From: Clostridiales bacterium
Lineage (GTDB): Bacteria > Bacillota > Clostridia > Christensenellales > Christensenellaceae
Direction: 5' to 3'
Assembly (NCBI GenBank): GCA_003510345.1
Contig: DOMW01000098.1
Location: 11,698-21,229 of the forward strand
Length of the DNA: 9,532 nt
The position numbers and the translations under genes were made by a program. The notes under the pieces are model-generated. The model searched no databases, was not told where the DNA came from, and worked only from the letters and a program-made list of their open reading frames with translations. This document shows positions 1-6,371 of the stretch, piece by piece (within the stretch, counting starts at the first letter, position 1; each line of letters begins with the position of its first letter).

Positions 1-282
1 CCCTTAAAGCCGACTAAGGTCGGTGACCTTAGTTATCTGGGGAGATTTGCGGTTCAACTTTGTAGACCAGAATACAAAACACATGAAGTTGTTTTATAGG
101 ATTGTAAGGCATGGCTTTTCACGATTGCTTGTGCCTTTGCCTTTAATGGAATCTTTAGCACCGCAGGTTCCGAGCCGCCGGAGGCATAAAAATGCGCCGC
201 AGGCTCCGTTTCATATTTCTGCTTGTGAAATTGGAAAAAAAATGCTACTCTTGATACGAAAACTTTTCAGAGGGGGCACAGT
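1..282 (+). other. Non-coding 5' leader with hairpins upstream of oadB-like gene
   Basis: No credible gene lies here. Three inverted repeats are visible. A 9-bp perfect stem ACTAAGGTC/GACCTTAGT (13-21 with 25-33) has a 3-nt loop. TTTGTA/TACAAA (59-64 with 73-78) overlaps and competes with CAACTT/AAGTTG (55-60 with 86-91). A longer imperfect hairpin spans 172-206 with an AAAA loop. None is followed by a run of T, so none is a standard intrinsic terminator. I see no convincing promoter; TTGTGA near 222 with TACTCT 17 bases later is weak. The region may be a structured leader of the downstream operon or the end of an upstream unit outside the window. I do not recognise a known riboswitch. Confidence 0.4.
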
Positions 283-1422
283 ATGGAGTTTCTAACGGAG
301 GGGATCACCTCTATCACATGGCAGCAGGCCGTGATGTATGTGGTTGGCGCGGTTCTGATTTATCTGGCGATCAAAAAGAAGCTGGAACCGGCGCTGCTTT
401 TACCGATGGGGTTTGGCGCGATATTGGTGAATATCCCGCTTTCGGGGGCGGTCACGCAGACGATGGAGGGGATCGGCGAAGTACCGGGCATACTCGATTG
501 GCTGTTTGAAGTGGGCATAGAAGCGTCGGAGGCGATGCCGCTGCTGCTTTTCATAGGTATTGGCGCGATGATCGATTTTGGCCCGCTGCTGAAAAACCCC
601 AAGCTGCTCTTTTTTGGCGCGGGTGCGCAATTTGGCATTTTCTTTACGATTATGGCGGCGACGGCTATGGGGTTTGACCTTAAGGACGGGGCTTCGATCG
701 GCATAATCGGCGCGGCCGACGGGCCGACCTCTATACTTGTATCGCAGGTTTTAGATAGTAATTATGTGGGGCCGATCGCCATAGCGGCCTATTCGTATAT
801 GGCGCTGGTGCCCATCATCCAGCCGTTTGCCATAAAGCTGGTCACTACCAAAAAAGAACGCGCCATCAAGATGGAATACGAGGGCAAGGACATTCCGCAG
901 ATCACTAAGATATTCTTTCCCATTGTCGTTACGATGGTGGCGGGACTGGTGGCGCCGGCGTCTATCGCCCTTGTGGGCTGCCTGATGTTCGGCAACCTGA
1001 TCCGCGAGTGCGGCGTGCTCGACTCCATCTCGGAAACGGCGCAGAAGGTTCTCTCCAACCTCATAACGCTTTTACTGGGCATCACCATCGCGTCTACGAT
1101 GAAAGCGGCGGATTTTGTGCAGCTATCGACAGTCCTCATCATGCTCCTGGGGCTGGTGGCGTTCGTATTCGATACGATTGCCGGTGTGGGCCTTGCCAAG
1201 CTGATGAACTTGTTCAGCAAAAAGAAGATCAACCCGATGGTGGGCGCGGCGGGCATTTCGGCGTTCCCCATGTCCGCGCGCGTGGTGCAGAAAATGGGGC
1301 TTGAAGCGAACAACCAGAACCACTTGTTGATGTTCGCGGTGGGCGCGAACGTATCGGGGCAGATTGCGTCGGTGATCGCGGGCGGGGTGATACTCGGCCT
1401 TGTGCCCGGCATGATACTGTAA
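283..1422 (+). CDS. oadB: Na+-translocating decarboxylase, beta subunit (OadB/GcdB/MmdB family)
   Basis: The 379-residue protein is a polytopic inner-membrane subunit that couples decarboxylation of a carboxybiotin carrier to outward Na+ transport. The family signatures are clear: GAADGPTSIL at residues 143-152, carrying the conserved membrane Asp (D146); the following AAYSYMALVPIIQP stretch (168-181) with conserved Tyr; and VGANVSGQIAS (353-363) near the C-terminus with conserved Asn and Ser. The length fits the family (about 370-430). Start: ATG at 283 has SD AGGGGG at 271-276, 6 bases upstream. The oadG-like gamma gene follows 15 bases downstream. No alpha (carboxyltransferase) or biotin-carrier gene is present nearby, so the decarboxylated substrate (oxaloacetate, methylmalonyl-CoA or glutaconyl-CoA) cannot be told from here, and the symbol denotes family only. 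Family assignment is very secure. Confidence 0.93.
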   Translation: MEFLTEGITSITWQQAVMYVVGAVLIYLAIKKKLEPALLLPMGFGAILVNIPLSGAVTQTMEGIGEVPGILDWLFEVGIEASEAMPLLLFIGIGAMIDFGPLLKNPKLLFFGAGAQFGIFFTIMAATAMGFDLKDGASIGIIGAADGPTSILVSQVLDSNYVGPIAIAAYSYMALVPIIQPFAIKLVTTKKERAIKMEYEGKDIPQITKIFFPIVVTMVAGLVAPASIALVGCLMFGNLIRECGVLDSISETAQKVLSNLITLLLGITIASTMKAADFVQLSTVLIMLLGLVAFVFDTIAGVGLAKLMNLFSKKKINPMVGAAGISAFPMSARVVQKMGLEANNQNHLLMFAVGANVSGQIASVIAGGVILGLVPGMIL

Positions 1423-1437
1423 AAGGAGGATCGGAAA

Positions 1438-1599
1438 ATGAATGTGAGTTTTTTGCAGTCGCTGGAGCTGATGTGGAAAGGGATGCTCTCGATCTTTGTG
1501 GTGATCGCCGTTATTTTTATTGTCACGTTTGTGATGACGAGGATAAAGCGCAAAAAGAAAGCGGATAACGAAAATGTATCGGGAAATACTGGAACATAA
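1438..1599 (+). CDS. oadG: Small gamma-like subunit of Na+-pump decarboxylase (OadG-like, 53 aa)
   Basis: This short gene encodes 53 residues with one membrane helix (about residues 14-36), followed by a basic cytoplasmic segment RIKRKKK (35-41) and a short polar tail. An almost ideal SD, AAGGAGGA at 1423-1430, lies 7 bases before the ATG, which argues strongly that the frame is translated. OadG subunits are small, have one N-terminal helix and are encoded next to the beta subunit; they help assemble the decarboxylase and, in the classical enzyme, contact the alpha subunit through the C-terminal tail. Here the tail is very short and lacks the usual extended region. Its 3' end overlaps the start of the next gene by 26 bases in another frame. 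The assignment rests on size, topology and position more than on a strict motif. Confidence 0.75.
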   Translation: MNVSFLQSLELMWKGMLSIFVVIAVIFIVTFVMTRIKRKKKADNENVSGNTGT

Positions 1600-2221
1600 T
1601 CATATCACGGAATATGGAACCGCGCTGCTTCCCGAAAAACTGCGGCCTTTTTCAGAGCTTTGTTATGCGGTCAGTTTTATGATACCGCTTCCTAAAACGG
1701 TGGTGGCCGGTATCGCAGATGGCCCCACACCGCTTTATTTTCATCATTACCGCACGATCAACGCTTATCTTGACAGGGTGGCGCTTGAGATCGTGCTGGC
1801 GTTTACGGCGGCGGGGCATGACGCGGTGTATATCCCCGCTTCGCAGAGCATTCCACGGGGCGGCCTTGCTGGGGAACTATCGCACAAAGCGGCGGCGTGC
1901 GCGGCGGGTTTGGGCAGCATAGGGATGAACGCGCTGTTCCTTTCCAAAACGTTCGGCCCTGCCGTGCGCCTTTCCACGGTGCTCACAGATAGGGCGCTTG
2001 CGCAAAGCGGGGCGGATTTGGATCTGTGTACACGCTGCGGGGCGTGCGTGGAAAACTGTCCTTCCGGCGCGCTTTACGGTGTGCCGTACCATGCCGGTAT
2101 ACGGCGCGAAGAGATGATGGACGCGAAAAAGTGCAGTGAATTCATGAAGAAGGACAGCGCCGATGTGGGCAGGGGCGCTGTGTGCGGGCGGTGCGTCGCG
2201 GCGTGCCCGCTGTGCCGGTAA
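1574..2221 (+). CDS. Double [4Fe-4S] cluster protein, QueG/epoxyqueuosine-reductase-like
   Basis: The 215-residue protein ends in two cysteine clusters. The first is CTRCGACVENCP (C152, C155, C158, C162). The second has C187 in KKCSEF plus CGRCVAACPLC (C204, C207, C211, C214). This arrangement, preceded by AACAAGLGSIGMNALFLS (107-124), resembles the C-terminal half of the QueG family, where the Gly-rich AGLGWIGKN-type motif precedes two ferredoxin-like clusters. The protein is much shorter than QueG (about 300-380 residues) and the usual DTGP-like catalytic stretch before the Gly motif reads SQSIPRGGLAG, so true epoxyqueuosine reduction is doubtful. It is probably a cytosolic redox protein of unknown substrate. 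The start lies within the oadG-like gene with little SD, suggesting translational coupling. Cluster binding is highly likely; function is unknown. Confidence 0.8.
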   Translation: MYREILEHNHITEYGTALLPEKLRPFSELCYAVSFMIPLPKTVVAGIADGPTPLYFHHYRTINAYLDRVALEIVLAFTAAGHDAVYIPASQSIPRGGLAGELSHKAAACAAGLGSIGMNALFLSKTFGPAVRLSTVLTDRALAQSGADLDLCTRCGACVENCPSGALYGVPYHAGIRREEMMDAKKCSEFMKKDSADVGRGAVCGRCVAACPLCR

Positions 2222-2242
2222 CGGCAAAAAGGAATGTTTTTG

Positions 2243-2271
2243 TTTACTTTTTCCATAATCAGGAGTATAAT
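2243..2271 (+). promoter_or_regulatory. Sigma-A-type promoter of the NlpC/P60 gene
   Basis: A -35-like TTTACT (2243-2248) and a perfect -10 TATAAT (2266-2271) are separated by 17 bases. It sits in the 106-base gap between the QueG-like gene and the hydrolase, giving a leader of roughly 50 bases. The -35 is weak (4 of 6 consensus bases); the -10 is perfect. Confidence 0.65.
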
Positions 2272-2313
2272 CTAGTCTATATGTGGTGTATTATTTCTAT
2301 CTTGACCGGTATT

Positions 2314-2320
2314 AAGGGAG
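2314..2320 (+). promoter_or_regulatory. Ribosome binding site deciding the start of the hydrolase
   Basis: AAGGGAG lies one base before the ATG at 2322 but 7 bases before the in-frame ATG at 2328. Only the second has workable spacing, so translation should start at 2328. Confidence 0.7.
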
Positions 2321-2327
2321 AATGAAT

Positions 2328-3752
2328 ATGAAAGAAGTTTTATCGAAGATAGCGAAGACACTGGCTCGCGCCGGTCATACTATTAAAGATAAAGTTGTTT
2401 ATGGATTTTCGTTTCTTATCGCCAAGATAACAAAAAAAGGCGGAAAACCGGGTTCCCGGGGCCTATACGCGGGGCGGCAGGGCGGACGTGATTTTCCCGG
2501 CGCGCCGGTAGCGTCCGTGCGCGCGGCGTCCGTTTCGAGCAGGCAGCGGAGCATGATGAATGGCGGAAACAAAAAGTCGATTTTTGCTTTCTTTGCGCGT
2601 TTGGCAAACAAGAGGCGTTTTGCGACTGTGCTTTCAGTTGCCGCGGCGGCTGTGTTGGTGCCGGTAATCGCGGTGGCCGCGGCGGGCGGCGCGGAAACGC
2701 GGATCATAGAAGAAACTGTTCCGCCGCAATCGGCGGAATTTATCCCATCTCCCACAGTGGAACCGGCAGTGCCGGTGGTTGAGGAAACAGGTGTGTCCGT
2801 TGTTGAGGCAACCCCCGAACCAACCGCTACGCCTGAACCCGAGCCGGTGTACCTCGCGCTTGAGCCGGAATCAACCCATGCGGATGTCGCGAAATTGCAG
2901 CAGCGACTGATGGAGCTTCACTATATGGACAACGACGAGCCTACCGAGTATTACGGGCAGATGACACAGCAGGCCGTTACGTATTTCCAGCGCAAGCATG
3001 AGCTTACGATGGATGGCGCGGCAGGCCCGGTGACGCAAGACCTGCTCTTTTCCGACGCAGCAAAGCCGTATTCGGTAACGCTGGGCGCGGAAGGGGAAGA
3101 CGTGGGCAATATACAGTACCGGTTGCAGGAGCTTGGCTATGAAGTGGGCGTGACCGGGTATTTTGGTGAGGACACCGCGAGTAATGTGAAGTATTTCCAG
3201 CGCATGAACGGCCTTACGGATGACGGCAGTGTGGGGCAGGATACGAAGGACATACTGTTTTCCGAGCAGGCGGAGCCTTCGGAAGAGTTCCGCAAGCAGC
3301 AGTCGTCTGCAGGTTCTTCGGGCAGCGGTAAGAAGAAGGGCTCGTCCGGCGGCGGTGGTGGCGGTGGCAGCACCTCGCATGTTGCCGACCCGGGCAACGT
3401 GGAAGCAATGATAAACGTGGCGCTCGCAATGCAGGGCGTGACATACAAGACGGGCGGCAAAGGCCCCGATTCGTTTGATTGCTCCGGCCTTGTGTACTAT
3501 GCGCTCAAGGAATCCGGAAACGGCATCGGCTACATGACGTCGGGCGGCTGGGCAAGCTCGAGTTATGCCACGGTGGGCAGCATGGGCGATTTGCAGCGCG
3601 GCGACATTATCTGCTTTAGCGGCCATGTAGCGATTTATCTGGGCGACGGTATGATGGTGGACGCGTCTTCCAGTCAGGGCTGTGTTGTGGTGAGAAGCTG
3701 CACGGGCAGTTGGTCGAAGAATAACTTTAAATGCGGCAAGCGGCCGCTGTAA
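2328..3752 (+). CDS. Membrane-anchored NlpC/P60 peptidoglycan hydrolase with two PG-binding domains
   Basis: This 474-residue protein probably cuts peptidoglycan stem peptides (gamma-D-Glu to diamino acid). Order: a basic N-terminal segment of about 95 residues (cytoplasmic if the next helix is an anchor); a membrane helix at about 99-118; a Pro/Glu/Thr-rich linker with PEPTATPEPEP (to about 175); two PG_binding_1 repeats (about 184-242 and 255-312), each with YFQR and a DGxxGxxT pattern; a Ser/Lys/Gly linker with seven consecutive Gly (about 341-347); and an NlpC/P60 domain (about 355-474). The catalytic Cys is C385 in FDCSGL and the His is H433 in GHVAIYLG. Twelve residues after that His, where many relatives have His, stands D445 (MVDASS). 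The gene has its own promoter and a terminator directly after it. The long tail before the helix is unusual for a secreted hydrolase. Domain calls are firm; the cleaved bond is inferred. Confidence 0.92.
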   Translation: MKEVLSKIAKTLARAGHTIKDKVVYGFSFLIAKITKKGGKPGSRGLYAGRQGGRDFPGAPVASVRAASVSSRQRSMMNGGNKKSIFAFFARLANKRRFATVLSVAAAAVLVPVIAVAAAGGAETRIIEETVPPQSAEFIPSPTVEPAVPVVEETGVSVVEATPEPTATPEPEPVYLALEPESTHADVAKLQQRLMELHYMDNDEPTEYYGQMTQQAVTYFQRKHELTMDGAAGPVTQDLLFSDAAKPYSVTLGAEGEDVGNIQYRLQELGYEVGVTGYFGEDTASNVKYFQRMNGLTDDGSVGQDTKDILFSEQAEPSEEFRKQQSSAGSSGSGKKKGSSGGGGGGGSTSHVADPGNVEAMINVALAMQGVTYKTGGKGPDSFDCSGLVYYALKESGNGIGYMTSGGWASSSYATVGSMGDLQRGDIICFSGHVAIYLGDGMMVDASSSQGCVVVRSCTGSWSKNNFKCGKRPL

Positions 3753-3756
3753 AATG

Positions 3757-3801
3757 AAAAAATAGCAGCCGGCGTCTTGATAACGGGCGTCGGCTGTTTT
3801 T
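3757..3801. terminator. Bidirectional intrinsic terminator between convergent genes
   Basis: The 11-bp stem CAGCCGGCGTC (3766-3776) pairs with GGCGTCGGCTG (3786-3796), with two G-U wobbles and a 9-base loop. On the plus strand it is followed by TTTTT (3797-3801), then GTTT. On the minus strand it is followed by six T (complement of 3757-3762). It ends both the hydrolase gene (stop at 3752) and the methyltransferase gene (stop at 3804). Confidence 0.9.
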
Positions 3802-3803
3802 GT

Positions 3804-4604
3804 TTACACGGAAAACTCATTTTTGCGTTGCCACGCGATATACGCCCCGCAATCCTCATCCCGCCCCAGCAGCAGTTCGCAAGCCATAAGCTGCGCCATA
3901 AGCGCACCGTCCAGCGGGTCGAGTATGGCGGCGGAAAGGCCCGCGCCCATCGCCATGGCAAGATAGGCCCTGTTAAGCAGTTCCCGCCCCGGCAGGCCAA
4001 ACGAAACGTTTGAAATGCCAGCGATAAAGTGAATGCCCGGGGGGCACAGTGCCTTAAGTTCATGCAGCGCGCAAAGCGCCTTTGTCGGCGCTTCCTTATC
4101 GGCACCGGCGGCGCATACTGTAATATCCAGAAAAATTTTTTGCGGTTCTATGCCGCCTTGCAGCAAGGTATCCGCCAAACGCCTTGCATACGCCACGCGC
4201 TCGGATACGCTTTTGGGCGGCGCGCCATCCATAACCGGCAGCGCGACCACACCCGCGCCCTGCCGCTTTGCCAACGGCAGCAAAACGCTGAGCTTCCTTT
4301 GTTCGAGCGTAACGGAATTGATCAGGGAATCTTTAAGCTCGATTTCCCCATAAACCCGCTCGATCAGGCGTTCATCCGGCGAATCCACCGAGATGCCGCA
4401 ATTACAAGCGGAAAGCGCGGCGGTTATCGCCCATTTCATTGTTTCATAGGGGTTTTCCGCGGTAGATGTGTTGATATCAAGATACGGCGCGCCCGCCCTC
4501 GTCTGGTTTGCCGCAAGCAGTTTCAGCGCCTCGGCATCCCGCGCATCCATCATCTTTCTGATTTCCGGCGTGGAACTGTTCAGTTTTTCTCCGACCACAA
4601 TCAT
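3804..4604 (-). CDS. Pterin-binding methyltransferase (methyltetrahydrofolate:corrinoid methyltransferase family)
   Basis: The 266-residue protein matches the single-domain pterin-binding TIM barrel (DHPS-like fold) of AcsE-type MeTr, which moves the methyl group of methyltetrahydrofolate to the cobalt of a corrinoid protein. It opens with MIVVGEKLNSS, the family's usual N-terminus. The pterin-site residues I recall from MeTr (Asp, Asn, Asp, Asn) have counterparts at D74 (VDSPD), N96 (LINSVT), D160 (FLDITV) and N199 (GISNVSFG). The length fits the family (about 262). Start: a longer frame back to 4667 exists, but ATG at 4604-4602 overlaps the TGA of the upstream glycosyltransferase as ATGA and begins exactly at the conserved N-terminus. 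Expression is likely by translational coupling. No corrinoid protein, CODH/ACS or MetH part is nearby, so its partner is unknown. Confidence 0.88.
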   Translation of the reverse strand: MIVVGEKLNSSTPEIRKMMDARDAEALKLLAANQTRAGAPYLDINTSTAENPYETMKWAITAALSACNCGISVDSPDERLIERVYGEIELKDSLINSVTLEQRKLSVLLPLAKRQGAGVVALPVMDGAPPKSVSERVAYARRLADTLLQGGIEPQKIFLDITVCAAGADKEAPTKALCALHELKALCPPGIHFIAGISNVSFGLPGRELLNRAYLAMAMGAGLSAAILDPLDGALMAQLMACELLLGRDEDCGAYIAWQRKNEFSV

Positions 4605-5722
4605 TCTTTTGGCAGGTTCTCTTCCAGAAATTTGCCGAGCGTCCGGGCGCTTTCTGGTTTCCCCCACATTTCCTGCGCCCGCCGCATTTCTTCCGTTTTG
4701 TGGTTGTTGTATTTCATTTGCATGATCACTTCGCTAACCGGCTGGTATTTGTTGGCATGCAGCGCCAGAGAATTGTTGATCAAAAAAGCCAGGTTCACAA
4801 ACTCCACGCCCGGCATGGGTTTATCAAGGAGCAGCGGCTTCTTTTTGGCAATCGCCTCCGAAGTGGAAAGCCCGCCCGGCTTGGTGACAAACACATCGCA
4901 TGCGTCCATGTATTCATCCAGATTCTCCACAAACCGCAGGGCATGCACCGCGTTTTTGTACGGCGTGTTCGCCACCTGTTCATAAAGCCGTTTGTTGGTG
5001 CCGCATGCCGCCACGATCTGGATATCTTCCACCTGGTCGATTTCCTTAAGCGTAGTCGTCATCCCGGCAAACCCCATGCCGCCGGATGAAATGAGCACGG
5101 TAAACACTTCCGGCAAAAGCCCCAGCCTGCGCTTGGCTTGCTCGCTGTCCGCCGAGCGCGCGTATTTTTCATCCACAGGGATACCGATGGGCAATATTTT
5201 CCCGCACGGTATGCCGCGTTTTTCCATCGCGGGTATCATAAGCTCGTTTGGGCACACAAAATAATCCATCGCGGTGTATTCCCAAAAAGGGTGCAACGAA
5301 TAATCCGTTACGATACCTACTGTTTTAATATGACCCGGCAGCATACCGGCGTCTTTTAAAAGGGAGATCAGCATAGCTGTCATCACAATGGAACAAACGA
5401 TGACGTCCGGCTGCTTCTCATCGATGTATTTCTGCATTTTTGTTTTGTTGATATCCGCAAACAACCACGGGAAATACATTTTCATATCCGAGCGACCATT
5501 ATATTTTTCAGCCGCCGAGTAAATATTCGCGTTTAGTGTGGGCCATATACGGCCCATCAGGGTATAGCCTTTGTCAAACGCGACGCCGATCGCACGGTTC
5601 AAAAACTTGTAGGTATCAAGTATTTCGCATTCGTGCCCGTTTTTCTCCATCGTCTTTTTCAATGCCTGGCTGGCGGCGTTGTGCCCCTGCCCCACTGTCA
5701 TACTTAAAATTAAGACCTTCAT
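4601..5722 (-). CDS. MGDG-synthase/UgtP-like GT28 glycosyltransferase
   Basis: This 373-residue enzyme belongs to the family that transfers sugar from a UDP-sugar to diacylglycerol, making membrane glycolipids and anchors for lipoteichoic-type polymers. The N-terminal MGDG-synthase domain has VGQGHNAASQAL (residues 10-21), the family's Gly-rich acceptor-side loop with His14. The C-terminal GT28 half has SSGGMGFAGM (212-221), ACGTNKRL (239-246) and the donor-binding signature FVTKPGGLSTSEA (278-290), followed by PGVEFVN (304-310). The length fits bacterial family members (about 370-400). Start: SD GAGGAG (complement of 5731-5736) lies 8 bases before the ATG. It has its own promoter and leads a two-gene operon with the methyltransferase. 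The family is certain; the sugar and number of additions cannot be read from the sequence, and MurG is excluded by the N-terminal domain. Confidence 0.9.
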   Translation of the reverse strand: MKVLILSMTVGQGHNAASQALKKTMEKNGHECEILDTYKFLNRAIGVAFDKGYTLMGRIWPTLNANIYSAAEKYNGRSDMKMYFPWLFADINKTKMQKYIDEKQPDVIVCSIVMTAMLISLLKDAGMLPGHIKTVGIVTDYSLHPFWEYTAMDYFVCPNELMIPAMEKRGIPCGKILPIGIPVDEKYARSADSEQAKRRLGLLPEVFTVLISSGGMGFAGMTTTLKEIDQVEDIQIVAACGTNKRLYEQVANTPYKNAVHALRFVENLDEYMDACDVFVTKPGGLSTSEAIAKKKPLLLDKPMPGVEFVNLAFLINNSLALHANKYQPVSEVIMQMKYNNHKTEEMRRAQEMWGKPESARTLGKFLEENLPKE

Positions 5723-5765
5723 AAGAATGACTCCTCATCCCTCATATCCACCCCCGTTACCAAAT

Positions 5766-5794
5766 AGTGTATCATTCTTTTTTTCTGTTTTCAA
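5766..5794 (-). promoter_or_regulatory. Sigma-A-type promoter of the glycosyltransferase-methyltransferase operon
   Basis: Read on the minus strand: -35 TTGAAA (complement of 5789-5794), a 17-base A-rich spacer, and -10 TACACT (complement of 5766-5771). Transcription would start about 40 bases before the ATG at 5722. Confidence 0.6.
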
Positions 5795-6089
5795 CAACCA
5801 GATTATTCCACATGTACAGCCATTGGGACGTAGCCGTTTTGCGTGTATCAAGAGTTTTAGTATCATTAGCGGCGCAGATTATGTCGCGCCGGGCAGTACA
5901 AACTTCTTAAATTTATTGTTAGATCCTTTCCCGCGCTGCACGCGGGAAAGGTGATGGTGGCCGCCCGTCACGCGCGCCGAACGGGGAGAAATAGAGGAAG
6001 TGGAGAGACGCCCGGCGGGATGCGCACATCAAATGGCACTCCGCCGTGATTGAAACAGGGAAATCCATGCGCTCCAGCCCGCGCGCGCG
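5795..6089. other. Intergenic region between divergent operons, with GC-rich patch
   Basis: No convincing gene. The left part (to about 5920) is AT-rich. It contains a short stem CGGCGC/GCGCCG around 5870-5890. The part from 5925 to about 6089 is clearly GC-richer and ends in an alternating CG run just before the next promoter. A minus-strand frame of 49 codons (6068 down to 5919) exists, but it lacks a good SD and its composition is not protein-like. No tRNA, RNase P, tmRNA or SRP RNA signature was recognised. Confidence 0.4.
5925..5951. repeat. Perfect 11-bp inverted repeat (hairpin)
   Basis: CCTTTCCCGCG (5925-5935) and CGCGGGAAAGG (5941-5951) are exact complements around a 5-base loop CTGCA. 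Neither strand has a T-run after it, so it is not a standard terminator. It could be a protein site, a structured RNA element or the remains of a mobile repeat. Confidence 0.7.
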
Positions 6090-6118
6090 TTGACATTCAC
6101 CCGCAAACAGTGTAAAAT
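6090..6118 (+). promoter_or_regulatory. Near-perfect sigma-A promoter of the 6372-9087 operon
   Basis: Consensus -35 TTGACA (6090-6095), 17-base spacer, -10 TAAAAT (6113-6118, one mismatch). Predicted start is about 6125, giving a leader of about 250 bases before the ATG at 6372. A run of alternating C and G sits directly upstream of the -35. Confidence 0.8.
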
Positions 6119-6371
6119 CATATCATTGTTTTGACAGCAAACCGGCCAATGAAACGGTTAGTGTAACACAGCGAACGGTGTAAGCCGGATGATCGATGTG
6201 CATACAGGATAACGCGCTCTTAGCATATCTCCCGGTGTACCTTGAAATCCTTTCCGCCAGAGAGCTTCCGGTATTTCTTAGGTCTTTGTTTCGTACTGCG
6301 GCACAAAACCTATAGTGTTCTTAAATCTCCAGATTCCAGATTAAGGAAGCAAACGGAAAGGAAATAGTAAA
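6119..6371 (+). promoter_or_regulatory. Long structured 5' leader with possible SD sequestration
   Basis: The leader has no credible reading frame. CCGGC near 6142 pairs with GCCGG near 6185, enclosing two AACGGT copies and an ACAC/GTGT pair. TCCTTTCCG (6248-6256) is the exact complement of CGGAAAGGA (6354-6362), which contains the SD of the next gene, so folding would hide the ribosome binding site. A small stem CTTAA/TTAAG (6320-6324 with 6341-6345) lies just before the SD. I do not recognise any described riboswitch class; the regulatory role is inferred from pairing only. Confidence 0.45.

Noticed and set aside
248..258. 11-base match ACTCTTGATAC here and, inverted, at about 5847-5857
   Set aside because: The flanks do not match, so a chance repeat is the simplest reading.
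23..295. 90-codon plus-strand open frame before the oadB-like gene
   Set aside because: No SD, no recognisable domain or natural composition, runs through the hairpins and into the start of the real gene.
789..1553. 254-codon minus-strand frame opposite the oadB-like gene
   Set aside because: It is antisense to a clear family member and its composition is that of a complement reading.
2871..3626. 251-codon minus-strand frame opposite the NlpC/P60 gene
   Set aside because: Antisense to a well-supported multi-domain protein; Arg/Ala/His/Cys-rich shadow translation with no motif.
3804..4667. Longer 287-residue form of the methyltransferase
   Set aside because: The extra 21 residues lie inside the glycosyltransferase gene; the ATGA overlap at 4604 and the conserved N-terminus support the shorter form.
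4029..4985. 318-codon plus-strand frame opposite the methyltransferase and glycosyltransferase
   Set aside because: Shadow of two well-supported minus-strand genes; no SD and no domain.
5919..6068. 49-codon minus-strand frame in the intergenic region
   Set aside because: No convincing SD and an Arg/Pro/Phe-rich composition typical of translated GC-rich non-coding DNA; kept only as a note.
5925..6120. Possible RNase P RNA, because of GAGGAAGTGGAG near 5993
   Set aside because: It resembles but does not match the conserved GAGGAAAGTCCGGGC block, and no other conserved RNase P segments were found nearby.
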